This document shows positions 1 through 6,070 of a stretch of 11,548 bases of DNA, one piece after another; positions within the stretch are counted from its first letter, which is position 1, and each line of letters opens with the position of its first letter. Made by a program: the position numbers and the translations under genes. Under the pieces are notes generated by a model. The model was not told where the DNA came from. It worked only from the letters and a program-made list of their open reading frames with translations, and did no database searches. This DNA is from Oscillospiraceae bacterium (GTDB taxonomy: Bacteria > Bacillota > Clostridia > Oscillospirales > Ruminococcaceae), in assembly GCA_022511485.1 (NCBI GenBank), contig JAFLUJ010000076.1, positions 1 through 11,548 of the forward strand. Reading direction: 5' to 3'.

Positions 1-847
1 TGTTCTGGAAGCAGGTCTGGGAGGTCTTCTGGACTGCACGAATATTATTGAAGATCCCGCAGCTTCGGTGATAACGTCCATCTCCCTTGACCACACCGCC
101 ATTCTGGGAGACACCATAGAGAAGATCGCAAGACAGAAAGCGGGGATAATCAAACAGGAATGTCCGATAGTACTGTCTCCGTCCCAGAAGCGGGAGGTAT
201 ACGCTCTGATGTACAGGACTGCCATGCAGTTTGGCTCTCAGTTTGTAACTCCCAATACCGACAGGCTGAAAATCGAGAAATGCAATTACACGGGAAACAA
301 ATTCATGTACAAGGGATTCCCCTATCAGACATCCATGCTGGGCAGACACCAGATAGACAACGCTCTCACTGCCATAGAGGCTCTTTATACGCTTAAAAGA
401 AACGGGTTTAAAAAGATCTCTTACGTAAATATTTATAAAGGTGTGCAGGAAGCGGAAGTCCCGAGCCGCTGTCAGATAGTCCGTGAGGACAAGCCTTTCG
501 TAATGATAGACGGAGCGCACAATCCCGACGGCATGAGGGCTCTTGCTGATTTTGTAAGGACAGTCCCAAAAGCTCCGAAAATAATGATCTGCGGAATGAT
601 GGAGGACAAGGACTGGCAGACAGCCATCGGATACATAAGCAGATACATAGACGCAGCCGTGTGTCTGGACGGTTTTGCTCCCCGGACAGTTTTCGCTCCG
701 AAGCTTGCGGAAATGTTCATACAGGGAGAGGTGTCCAATCTGCGGGATGCTATTCCCCGGGCGGCTGTGCTTGCAGGAACGGACGGTATGGTAGTTATAG
801 CCGGGTCATTGTATCTTGCCGCGGCACTGCAAAAGCATGGTTTTTAA
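1..847 (+). CDS. folC: Folylpolyglutamate synthase / dihydrofolate synthase, 3' part
   Basis: This is the C-terminal part of a FolC/Mur-ligase family enzyme. The family adds glutamate to (dihydro)folate in the cytoplasm with ATP, making the retained, polyglutamylated cofactor. The gene is already open at base 2 and starts before the window. The first codons read VLEAGLGGLLDCTN, a FolC signature in the central ATPase domain. They are followed by TSISLDHTAILGDTIEKIA and then QKAGIIK, where the Lys of KAGI is the residue carbamylated in this family. The C-terminal ligase domain carries the typical DGAHNPDGMRAL stretch near bases 510-545. The P-loop region must lie upstream and cannot be checked. 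The gene ends in TAA. The next gene begins 32 bases later with its own ribosome binding site and no clear terminator between, so the two are probably cotranscribed. Mono- versus bifunctional activity cannot be decided from this fragment. Confidence 0.95.
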   Translation, partial: VLEAGLGGLLDCTNIIEDPAASVITSISLDHTAILGDTIEKIARQKAGIIKQECPIVLSPSQKREVYALMYRTAMQFGSQFVTPNTDRLKIEKCNYTGNKFMYKGFPYQTSMLGRHQIDNALTAIEALYTLKRNGFKKISYVNIYKGVQEAEVPSRCQIVREDKPFVMIDGAHNPDGMRALADFVRTVPKAPKIMICGMMEDKDWQTAIGYISRYIDAAVCLDGFAPRTVFAPKLAEMFIQGEVSNLRDAIPRAAVLAGTDGMVVIAGSLYLAAALQKHGF

Positions 848-879
848 CTTATACTATTATAATAAAGGAATGATCAGAT

Positions 880-1785
880 ATGGTATACCTTGTGGACTTT
901 GAAAATGTAACATCAGCGGGGATCTCCGGAATACAGCGCCTTACAAAGGAAGATAAGGTGTATATTTTCTATACTGTAAACGCAGCAAATATGTCCTTTG
1001 CGGCACATCTTAACCTGCTTTCAAGCCCTGCGGAGGTCATATATTATAACGTTTCAAGCGGGGGAAAAAATGCTCTGGACTTTCAGCTTTCCAGCTTCCT
1101 TGGATACCTTATAAGCAAGGGAGAGGAAAAAAATTTCTGCATAATCAGCAATGACAAGGGCTTTGAATATGTAAAGGCTTTCTGGGAAAGAAGCGGTCTG
1201 GCGGCGGGTATCTCCATTGACGCTGCACCCTCAATAAACCGGGCTCTTTTGCCTATGGAGAAGCCATTTACCGCGAAAATACAGCAGGGGATCAACAATC
1301 AGCAGATCAGACCTGAGACGGAAAATAAGCCCATTGAGACGGAAGCTCCCGATGCAGAAAAAATTTCTGCTGTGGAAAGCGTTTCTCCGAAAGAGCCGGA
1401 GCAGATGACACAGAACGTTCAGGAGATACAGAACGTTCCCGATCCCGAAGAGGTAATGGAAAAGAAGCCTAAAAAACGGGGACGTCCAAAAGGAAAGAAA
1501 TCCGAGATCAAAGCGGCGGAGAAGTCTCCTGCTGTTAAAAAGGGAAAGAAAAAAACTCCCTCACCGGAAGATACTGCTATGGAAACTCTGAAAGCATCTA
1601 TGGCAAAGGCAGAGGTCACCTCTCCGGAGGAGCTGAAAGCACTGATGGATCTGCTTAAAAGATCCGAGGGCAAGCAGCAGTTCTACCGGGGGATAATCAA
1701 GATCTTCGGTATGGAAAAGGGTGTGGGGGTCTATAAAACTATCCGTCCTGAGTATACAAATCTTACAAAGCTTGTAAAACAATAA
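880..1785 (+). CDS. PIN/NYN-like domain protein with AT-hook-like basic linker
   Basis: This 301-residue cytoplasmic protein has no signal peptide or membrane segment. Residues 1-115 look like a PIN/NYN-type nuclease fold: an N-terminal strand with VDFENV (D6, E8), then GGKNALDFQL (N64, D67) and IISNDKGF (N91, D92), giving acidic residues spaced as in metal-dependent RNases. Residues about 140-195 form a Pro/Glu-rich disordered linker. Residues 198-207 (KKRGRPKGKK) match an AT-hook core (GRP flanked by basic residues), followed by more Lys-rich sequence to about 225. Residues 235-300 are a small, probably helical C-terminal domain. AAAGGA at 864-869 precedes the ATG by 10 bases. It follows folC by 32 bases. 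A nuclease or nucleic-acid-binding role is inferred from motifs only; the substrate is unknown. Similar N-terminal domains are, as I recall, common in Firmicutes as uncharacterised PIN-like proteins. Confidence 0.75.
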   Translation: MVYLVDFENVTSAGISGIQRLTKEDKVYIFYTVNAANMSFAAHLNLLSSPAEVIYYNVSSGGKNALDFQLSSFLGYLISKGEEKNFCIISNDKGFEYVKAFWERSGLAAGISIDAAPSINRALLPMEKPFTAKIQQGINNQQIRPETENKPIETEAPDAEKISAVESVSPKEPEQMTQNVQEIQNVPDPEEVMEKKPKKRGRPKGKKSEIKAAEKSPAVKKGKKKTPSPEDTAMETLKASMAKAEVTSPEELKALMDLLKRSEGKQQFYRGIIKIFGMEKGVGVYKTIRPEYTNLTKLVKQ

Positions 1786-1805
1786 CTTCATTTTTGTTAA
1801 AAATC

Positions 1806-1861
1806 ACAAATTTTCAAAGAAAAATTTGTTAGCCGCAGAGGACACAAAATACGGTGTCTCT
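1806..1861 (+). other. Two weak hairpins after the PIN-like gene
   Basis: A perfect 9-bp inverted repeat of A/T-rich sequence lies at 1806-1814 and 1821-1829 with a 6-base loop. A second stem pairs 1837-1845 with 1854-1861, with one bulged G at 1841 and an 8-base loop. Neither is followed by a run of T, so they are poor intrinsic terminators. They could still slow transcription between the folC pair and the next promoter, or protect the 3' end of the upstream mRNA. Confidence 0.35.
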
Positions 1862-1862
1862 A

Positions 1863-1891
1863 TTGCCAAAAAGAGGGCTATATGGTATAAT
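1863..1891 (+). promoter_or_regulatory. Vegetative-type promoter for the cellobiose phosphorylase gene
   Basis: TTGCCA (1863-1868) and TATAAT (1886-1891) are separated by exactly 17 bases. TGG directly before the -10 gives an extended -10 element. Transcription should begin near 1898, leaving a leader of about 150 bases before the ATG at 2050. The same 12-base -10 block (ATATGGTATAAT) occurs in the promoter at 4936-4964. Confidence 0.85.
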
Positions 1892-1904
1892 TATTTTAAG
1901 TATT

Positions 1905-2020
1905 TGCGGACAGGTTGGGCAAGCAGCGGTACATAAGTTTTATGCTACCGTGTTCTTCTGTTAATTTTACCGATGCAGTACGCAGCGGACTGCCCGCGGG
2001 GGCTTCCCCGCCAGCCTTGT
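1905..2020 (+). ncRNA. Structured 5' leader of the cellobiose phosphorylase mRNA (candidate cis-regulatory RNA)
   Basis: The leader can fold into a multi-branched RNA. A closing stem pairs 1912-1918 with 2011-2017 (one G-U). Hairpin 1927-1936/1940-1950 is 10 bp with one bulged C and a 3-base loop. Hairpin 1975-1979/1989-1993 has a 9-base loop. A GC-rich hairpin pairs GCGGGG (1996-2001) with CCCCGC (2006-2011) around a GCTT loop and shares base 2011 with the closing stem. An alternative helix pairs 1917-1921 with 1991-1995 and would disrupt the closing stem and the third hairpin. GCAGCGG occurs twice (1923-1929, 1982-1988). The G+C content stands out from the AT-rich flanks. I do not recognise it as a known riboswitch class. 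It starts just after the predicted transcription start and ends 10 bases before the Shine-Dalgarno. A regulatory role is inferred. Confidence 0.5.
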
Positions 2021-2049
2021 TTGCTTAATTGGAAAGGATGGTTTTTCAA

Positions 2050-4524
2050 ATGAAGTTCGGTTTCTATGATGACGCTAATAAGGAGTATGTCATTACCTCT
2101 CCCAAGACGCCGTATCCATGGATAAACTACCTGGGTACACAGGATTTCTTCGGACTTATCTCAAACACCGCAGGCGGTTATCACTTCTACAAGGACGCCA
2201 GACTGGCGCGTATCACACGTTACAGATACAACAACGTTCCTGCTGACGCAGGCGGACGTTATTTCTACATAAACGACGGCGGAACAGTGTGGAATCCGGG
2301 CTGGTCTCCCGTTAAGACTGAGCTGGACGAATACAAGTGCCGTCATGGTATGGGCTATACCATTATAAGCGGCAAGAAAAACGGTTTGGCTGCGGAAGTT
2401 ACCTTCTTTGTTCCTCAGGATTTCAGAGGAGAGGTTCAGAAGGTAGTTCTGAAAAATGAAAGCGGCGCTCCCAAGACCTTCAAGCTGTTCTCCTTTATCG
2501 AATGGTGTCTCTGGGATGCTCAGGACGACTCCACCAACTTCCAGAGAAACTTCAACACAGGCGAGGTAGAGCTGGAGCGGGACGGTGCAGTTATATACCA
2601 CAAGACCGAATACAAGGAAAGAAGAAACCACTTTGCTTTCTATGCGGTAAATGATTCGGTGGACGGCTACGATACCGACCGTGAGACCTTCATGGGTGAC
2701 ATTTACCACGATTTCCACAATCCCGAAACGGTTATGAACGGCAAGCCTGCAAACTCCATGGCAGACGGCTGGTCTCCCGTTGCTTCCCACTATAAGGAGA
2801 TCACTCTCGGCGCAGGAGAGGAAAAATCTCTGGTATTTATTCTGGGCTATGTGGAGAATCCTTATCCCGAAAAGTTCAATGCAGACGGCTCTATGAACAA
2901 GTCTGTTGCTTATGAGATGATGAAGAAGTTCGACACTGCCGAAAAGGTCGACGCTGCTCTTGCAGCGCTGAAAAAGACCTGGGACGAGCTTCTTGCGAAG
3001 TACACTCTTACATCTCCCGACGAAAAGCTCAACAGACAGGTCAACATCTGGAATCAGTATCAGTGTATGGTTACATTCAATATGTCACGTTCTGCTTCCT
3101 ATTTTGAAAGCGGTATCGGACGCGGAATGGGCTTCCGTGATTCCAACCAGGATCTTCTGGGTTTCGTACACCAGATCCCCGAAAGAGCAAGAGAGCGTAT
3201 CCTTGATATTGCTGCTACTCAGCTCGAGGACGGCGGAAACTACCATCAGTATCAGCCTCTTACCAAGAAGGGAAATGACGCTGCCGGCACTAACTTCAAC
3301 GATGACCCGCTGTGGATGATCCTTTCCACTGCCGCTTACATCAAGGAGACCGGAGATTATGACATCCTCAAGGAGCAGGTTGATTACAAGAACGATCCCA
3401 AGCTTGCACAGCCCCTGCTTGACCACCTTAAGAGAAGTTTCTATCACGTTGTAAATAATAAAGGTCCTCATGGTCTGCCTCTTATCGGACGTGCTGACTG
3501 GAACGACTGTCTGAATCTTAACTGCTTCTCACGAGTTCCCGGAGAGAGCTTCCAGAACACAGCAAGCAACATTGCCAAGGAAGTACATCCCGAAACAGGA
3601 AAGCCCCTTAACGAGGAAACAGCAGAATCCGTTATGATCGCCGGTATGTTCACATACATCGGACCTGAGTATGTAGAGCTTTGCCGCAGAATGGGCGACA
3701 ATGCTGAGGCTGACAAGGCACAGGCAGAGATCGACAAGATGAAGGAAGCTATCGTTAAGTACGGCTGGGACGGCGAATGGTTCCTCCGTGCATATGACGC
3801 ATACGGCAGAAAGGTAGGCTCAAACGAAAATGCCGAGGGTAAGATCTTCATCGAACCTCAGGGCTTCTGCGTAATGTCCGACGTGGGCGGAAAAGAGTTC
3901 ACCGAAAAGACCATGGCAAGCATCGACAAGTACCTTGGCACAGAGCATGGTCTGGTACTGAACAATCCTGCATTTACAAGCTACATCGTAGAGTATGGTG
4001 AGATCTCCACATATCCCGGAGGATACAAGGAAAATGCTGGCATCTTCTGCCACAATAATGCATGGATCATGTGTGCAGCGGCTCACGCCGGAATGGGCGA
4101 TGTTGCCTTCGACTACTATACAAGAATTGCTCCTGCATATCAGGAGGACGAGAAGCTCCACAGAACTGAGCCTTATGTATATGCTCAGATGATCGCAGGT
4201 AAGGACGCTAAGCGCTTCGGTGAGGCTAAGAACAGCTGGCTCACAGGTACTGCTGCATGGAACTTTGTGGCAATTTCCCAGTATATTCTTGGTATCATTC
4301 CTGACTACAGCGGTCTGAAAATTGACCCATCCATTCCTAAGGCATGGGACGGATATTCCGTATCACGTTTCTACAGAGGAGCTACCTACAACATCAAGAT
4401 CGAGAATCCCGCTCATGTGTCCAAGGGTATCAAGTCTGTGACTGTTGACGGTAAGGCTATTGAGGGTAATATCCTCCCTGTATTTGACGGCGGAGTACAC
4501 GAAGTCGTTGCAACCATGGGCTGA
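2050..4524 (+). CDS. cbp: Cellobiose phosphorylase (GH94)
   Basis: This 824-residue enzyme splits cellobiose with phosphate into alpha-glucose 1-phosphate and glucose in the cytoplasm, saving an ATP compared with hydrolysis. The sequence is nearly family-consensus from end to end: the N-terminal beta-sandwich domain begins MKFGFYDDANKEYVITSP and contains YPWINYLG. The catalytic (alpha/alpha)6 barrel holds MGFRDSNQDLLGF and GRADWNDCLN (480-489), whose acidic residues include the expected general acid. GYKENAGIFCHNNAW and SWLTGTAAWN shape the phosphate/sugar site. The C-terminal sheet ends with GNILPVFDGG. Length matches bacterial cellobiose phosphorylases, and no signal peptide is present. ATG 2050 is chosen because GGAAAGGA (2031-2038) lies 11 bases upstream. 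The earlier in-frame TTG 2029 and ATG 2038 overlap that site and would add a non-conserved tail. The gene has its own promoter, structured leader and terminator, so it is probably monocistronic. Cellodextrin phosphorylase is a less likely alternative. Confidence 0.96.
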   Translation: MKFGFYDDANKEYVITSPKTPYPWINYLGTQDFFGLISNTAGGYHFYKDARLARITRYRYNNVPADAGGRYFYINDGGTVWNPGWSPVKTELDEYKCRHGMGYTIISGKKNGLAAEVTFFVPQDFRGEVQKVVLKNESGAPKTFKLFSFIEWCLWDAQDDSTNFQRNFNTGEVELERDGAVIYHKTEYKERRNHFAFYAVNDSVDGYDTDRETFMGDIYHDFHNPETVMNGKPANSMADGWSPVASHYKEITLGAGEEKSLVFILGYVENPYPEKFNADGSMNKSVAYEMMKKFDTAEKVDAALAALKKTWDELLAKYTLTSPDEKLNRQVNIWNQYQCMVTFNMSRSASYFESGIGRGMGFRDSNQDLLGFVHQIPERARERILDIAATQLEDGGNYHQYQPLTKKGNDAAGTNFNDDPLWMILSTAAYIKETGDYDILKEQVDYKNDPKLAQPLLDHLKRSFYHVVNNKGPHGLPLIGRADWNDCLNLNCFSRVPGESFQNTASNIAKEVHPETGKPLNEETAESVMIAGMFTYIGPEYVELCRRMGDNAEADKAQAEIDKMKEAIVKYGWDGEWFLRAYDAYGRKVGSNENAEGKIFIEPQGFCVMSDVGGKEFTEKTMASIDKYLGTEHGLVLNNPAFTSYIVEYGEISTYPGGYKENAGIFCHNNAWIMCAAAHAGMGDVAFDYYTRIAPAYQEDEKLHRTEPYVYAQMIAGKDAKRFGEAKNSWLTGTAAWNFVAISQYILGIIPDYSGLKIDPSIPKAWDGYSVSRFYRGATYNIKIENPAHVSKGIKSVTVDGKAIEGNILPVFDGGVHEVVATMG

Positions 4525-4571
4525 GTAAACAAGCCTACAGAGGTGCGGAGTTAGCAAATAATTCATAAAAT

Positions 4572-4605
4572 AAAAAGAGTAGGGTAACAAAACCCTACTC
4601 TTTTT
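4572..4605 (+). terminator. Strong intrinsic terminator after the cellobiose phosphorylase gene
   Basis: A perfect 13-bp stem pairs 4572-4584 with 4593-4605 around an 8-base loop. The right arm ends in TTTTT and the left arm starts with AAAAA, so it could work in both directions. It sits 48 bases after the stop codon. Confidence 0.93.
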
Positions 4606-4935
4606 GGCACTAATAATATGTGTATATTATTAAATATTTACTAAGCGTTTCTTGTTGAAAAATATGGTAATATTTGCGGTCGAAATGACAATTTCCCTGT
4701 TTTCTTGCGGTTTTACGCTATTTTTGCTGAATAGAAAACGATTTGCAATCATCGCAAATTATTGCAAATATGAATTATATATGTAATATTCACCGAATTA
4801 TATTTAATATATTTGCAAATTTGCCGAAAATCGCGCAAAACGCAGAAGATTCGTAAGATTAAATATTTACTTATTAATTATTAAATATTTATGAAATCAA
4901 TCCGGGCGCGAAAAAATGATTTTTTAAACAAGCCC
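4606..4935. repeat. Gene-free AT-rich spacer with repeated short motifs
   Basis: No credible gene lies here. ATTAAATATTTA, which contains the palindrome TAAATATTTA, occurs perfectly three times: 4629-4640, 4858-4869 and 4880-4891. The last two start 22 bases apart, about two helical turns. ATTTGC or its complement GCAAAT occurs at 4672-4677, 4741-4746, 4754-4759, 4764-4769, 4811-4816, 4815-4820 and 4819-4824, the last three overlapping as nested palindromes. GAAAAATATGGTA at 4657-4669 recurs at 4948-4960 inside the next promoter. AAATTTGCCGA at 4817-4827 recurs at 6900-6910. The layout resembles a protein-binding region, but no known operator is recognised. Confidence 0.6.
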
Positions 4936-4964
4936 TTTACCTTTTGAGAAAAATATGGTATAAT
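4936..4964 (+). promoter_or_regulatory. Promoter for the phosphoesterase-tautomerase pair
   Basis: TTTACC (4936-4941) and TATAAT (4959-4964) are 17 bases apart, with TGG before the -10 as an extended element. The expected start of transcription is near 4971, giving a very short leader of about 28 bases. Confidence 0.8.
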
Positions 4965-4998
4965 ATACTGAGTAAAAATTTCACGGAGGCATCTTATT

Positions 4999-5700
4999 TT
5001 GATTTGTATTACAGGCGATATGCACGGCGACTACAGCCGGTTCAATGACAGTAAGATAGGTAAGCTGAAAAAGGGAGACTTCCTGATAGTATGCGGAGAC
5101 TTCGGATTTGTCTGGGACGGTTCACCGAAGGAAAAACAGATACTGAAAAAAATTGGCAGAAAGCGGTTCTACACATTGTTCGTGGAAGGCTGTCACGAGA
5201 ACTACGATCTGTTGGAGCAGTATCCGGAGGAGGATTTCTGCGGAGGCAGGGTGAACGTCATCTCCGGACGTCTCATGCATATGAAAAGAGGGAGTATGTT
5301 TGATCTCCAGGGACTTAAATTCTTTGCGTTCGGAGGGGGACAGACCAAGGAGATCGACATCCGCAGGGAATCCAAGACATGGTGGGAGGACGAGCTTCCT
5401 TCTCCTGAGGAGATACGTCAGGGGGAGAGCACTCTCCAGAAAAACGGTTATGCTGCCGATTACATAATAACCCACGAGCCTCCCGCTTCAATGAAGGAGT
5501 TTCTTGATTTTGAGACCCGTCAGATAAGTCATATGCACACCTTCTTTGATGCGGTGAAGAATGACTGCAAGTTCAGGATGTGGTTTTTCGGCAAGGCGCA
5601 TATAAATAAGGTCATACCGCCGAGATACCGGTGTCTTTTTGACGAGGTCGTCCAGATAGAGGGCGCTGAGCCTAAGAATAAAAAAGGGAAGAAAGGATAA
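4999..5700 (+). CDS. Calcineurin-like metallophosphoesterase with altered metal-2 ligands
   Basis: This 233-residue soluble protein belongs to the calcineurin-like phosphoesterases, which hydrolyse phosphomono- or diesters with two metals. Visible motifs are GDMHGD (D7, H9), GDFGF (D34), GCHEN (64-68), THEP (H159) and GKAH (198-201). The family norm is GNHE and GHxH. Here the Asn is Cys65 and the first His is Lys199, both ligands of the second metal, while the first-metal ligands (D7, H9, D34, H201) are kept. The tail (224-233) is Lys-rich. The start is TTG: GGAGG (4985-4989) sits 9 bases upstream, an in-frame stop lies at 4969-4971, and the first in-frame ATG is inside the GDMHGD motif. A short hairpin overlaps the stop codon, and the tautomerase gene follows after 33 bases. 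The substrate is unknown; phosphodiesterase activity may be changed or lost. Confidence 0.85.
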   Translation: MICITGDMHGDYSRFNDSKIGKLKKGDFLIVCGDFGFVWDGSPKEKQILKKIGRKRFYTLFVEGCHENYDLLEQYPEEDFCGGRVNVISGRLMHMKRGSMFDLQGLKFFAFGGGQTKEIDIRRESKTWWEDELPSPEEIRQGESTLQKNGYAADYIITHEPPASMKEFLDFETRQISHMHTFFDAVKNDCKFRMWFFGKAHINKVIPPRYRCLFDEVVQIEGAEPKNKKGKKG

Positions 5701-5710
5701 ATCTATCCTT
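5693..5710 (+). other. Short hairpin overlapping the phosphoesterase stop codon
   Basis: AAGGATA (5693-5699) pairs with TATCCTT (5704-5710) around a 4-base loop. It is followed by AAAATATAAA, not a T run, so strong termination is unlikely. It may reduce read-through or mark an mRNA processing point before the tautomerase gene. Confidence 0.35.
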
Positions 5711-5733
5711 AAAATATAAAAGGAGTTGTTTTT

Positions 5734-5970
5734 ATGCCACACATTGCTTTAAAAATGCTTGAAGGACGTACCGAGGCGCAGAAGCAGGAGGCTGCCAAAA
5801 AGCTTGTAGCTGCACTTTGCGAGGCTCTGGGCTGCGGAGACCACTACATTACTATGACCATTGAGGATTTCAATGCTGAGGAATGGCAGGATGTCTTCGC
5901 AAATGATATAGAGGGTAAAGCTAATGCACTTTACAAAAAGCCCTCTTACGATCCTAAAAGTCTGCTTTAA
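5734..5970 (+). CDS. 4-oxalocrotonate tautomerase family protein, PptA/YdcE-like
   Basis: This 78-residue protein belongs to the tautomerase superfamily, which uses the N-terminal proline exposed after Met removal as a general base for keto-enol tautomerisation. It begins MPHIALK, so Pro2 is in place, and Arg12 sits where the 4-OT family has its substrate-binding arginine. The C-terminal half (EEWQDVF, then ALYKKPSY at 66-73) resembles E. coli PptA (YdcE), including the KKPxY ending, more than the 62-residue 4-OT enzymes. PptA-type proteins form dimers; the natural substrate is generally unknown. AAAGGAG (5718-5724) lies 9 bases before the ATG. It follows the phosphoesterase by 33 bases and is probably cotranscribed with it, but no shared pathway is obvious. 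Confidence 0.88.
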   Translation: MPHIALKMLEGRTEAQKQEAAKKLVAALCEALGCGDHYITMTIEDFNAEEWQDVFANDIEGKANALYKKPSYDPKSLL

Positions 5971-5981
5971 AATTTAGTGTA

Positions 5982-6034
5982 AAGGGGACGTCCTTACTAT
6001 GACGAATGATGAGCGTTTGTAAGGACGTCCCCTT
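5982..6034. repeat. Perfect 16-bp inverted repeat between tautomerase and ogg
   Basis: AAGGGGACGTCCTTAC (5982-5997) is exactly complementary to 6019-6034 across a 21-base loop. Each arm also contains the palindrome GGACGTCC. It begins 11 bases after the tautomerase stop. There is no T tract, so it is not a classic terminator. The right arm falls between a possible -35 and -10 of the next gene, which suits an operator. It could also be a small dispersed repeat of the REP/MITE kind; the 9-base end GTCCCCTTG recurs inverted at 6969-6977, beyond ogg. Confidence 0.85.
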
Positions 6035-6044
6035 GTGGTATACA
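6017..6044 (+). promoter_or_regulatory. Possible promoter for ogg, overlapped by the inverted repeat
   Basis: TTGTAA (6017-6022) and TATACA (6039-6044) are 16 bases apart, and TGG precedes the -10 as in the other promoters here. Each hexamer matches consensus at four of six positions, so this is a weak call. The right arm of the 16-bp inverted repeat fills most of the spacer. Confidence 0.4.
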
Positions 6045-6070
6045 AACAGTGAACAAGGAGATGTACTACA

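Noticed and set aside
1896..2020. tRNA, SRP RNA, 6S RNA or NiCo riboswitch in the phosphorylase leader
   Set aside because: The required conserved cores (TPsiC arm, SRP Alu/S loops, 6S open-complex bubble, NiCo four-way junction bases) do not line up; only the presence of structure is supported.
2029..2049. Earlier in-frame starts (TTG 2029, ATG 2038) for cellobiose phosphorylase
   Set aside because: They lie on or next to the Shine-Dalgarno GGAAAGGA, and the family begins at MKFGF (2050).
2161..2790. A 209-codon - strand open frame inside the cellobiose phosphorylase gene (and others at 3085-3471, 3468-3851, 3820-4161)
   Set aside because: All lie antisense to a gene conserved along its whole length and show no protein-like features.
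4606..4935. Replication origin in the AT-rich spacer
   Set aside because: No DnaA boxes of the TTATCCACA type and no dnaA/dnaN/gyrase genes nearby.
5971..6034. 16-bp inverted repeat as an intrinsic terminator
   Set aside because: The loop is 21 bases and no T tract follows either arm.
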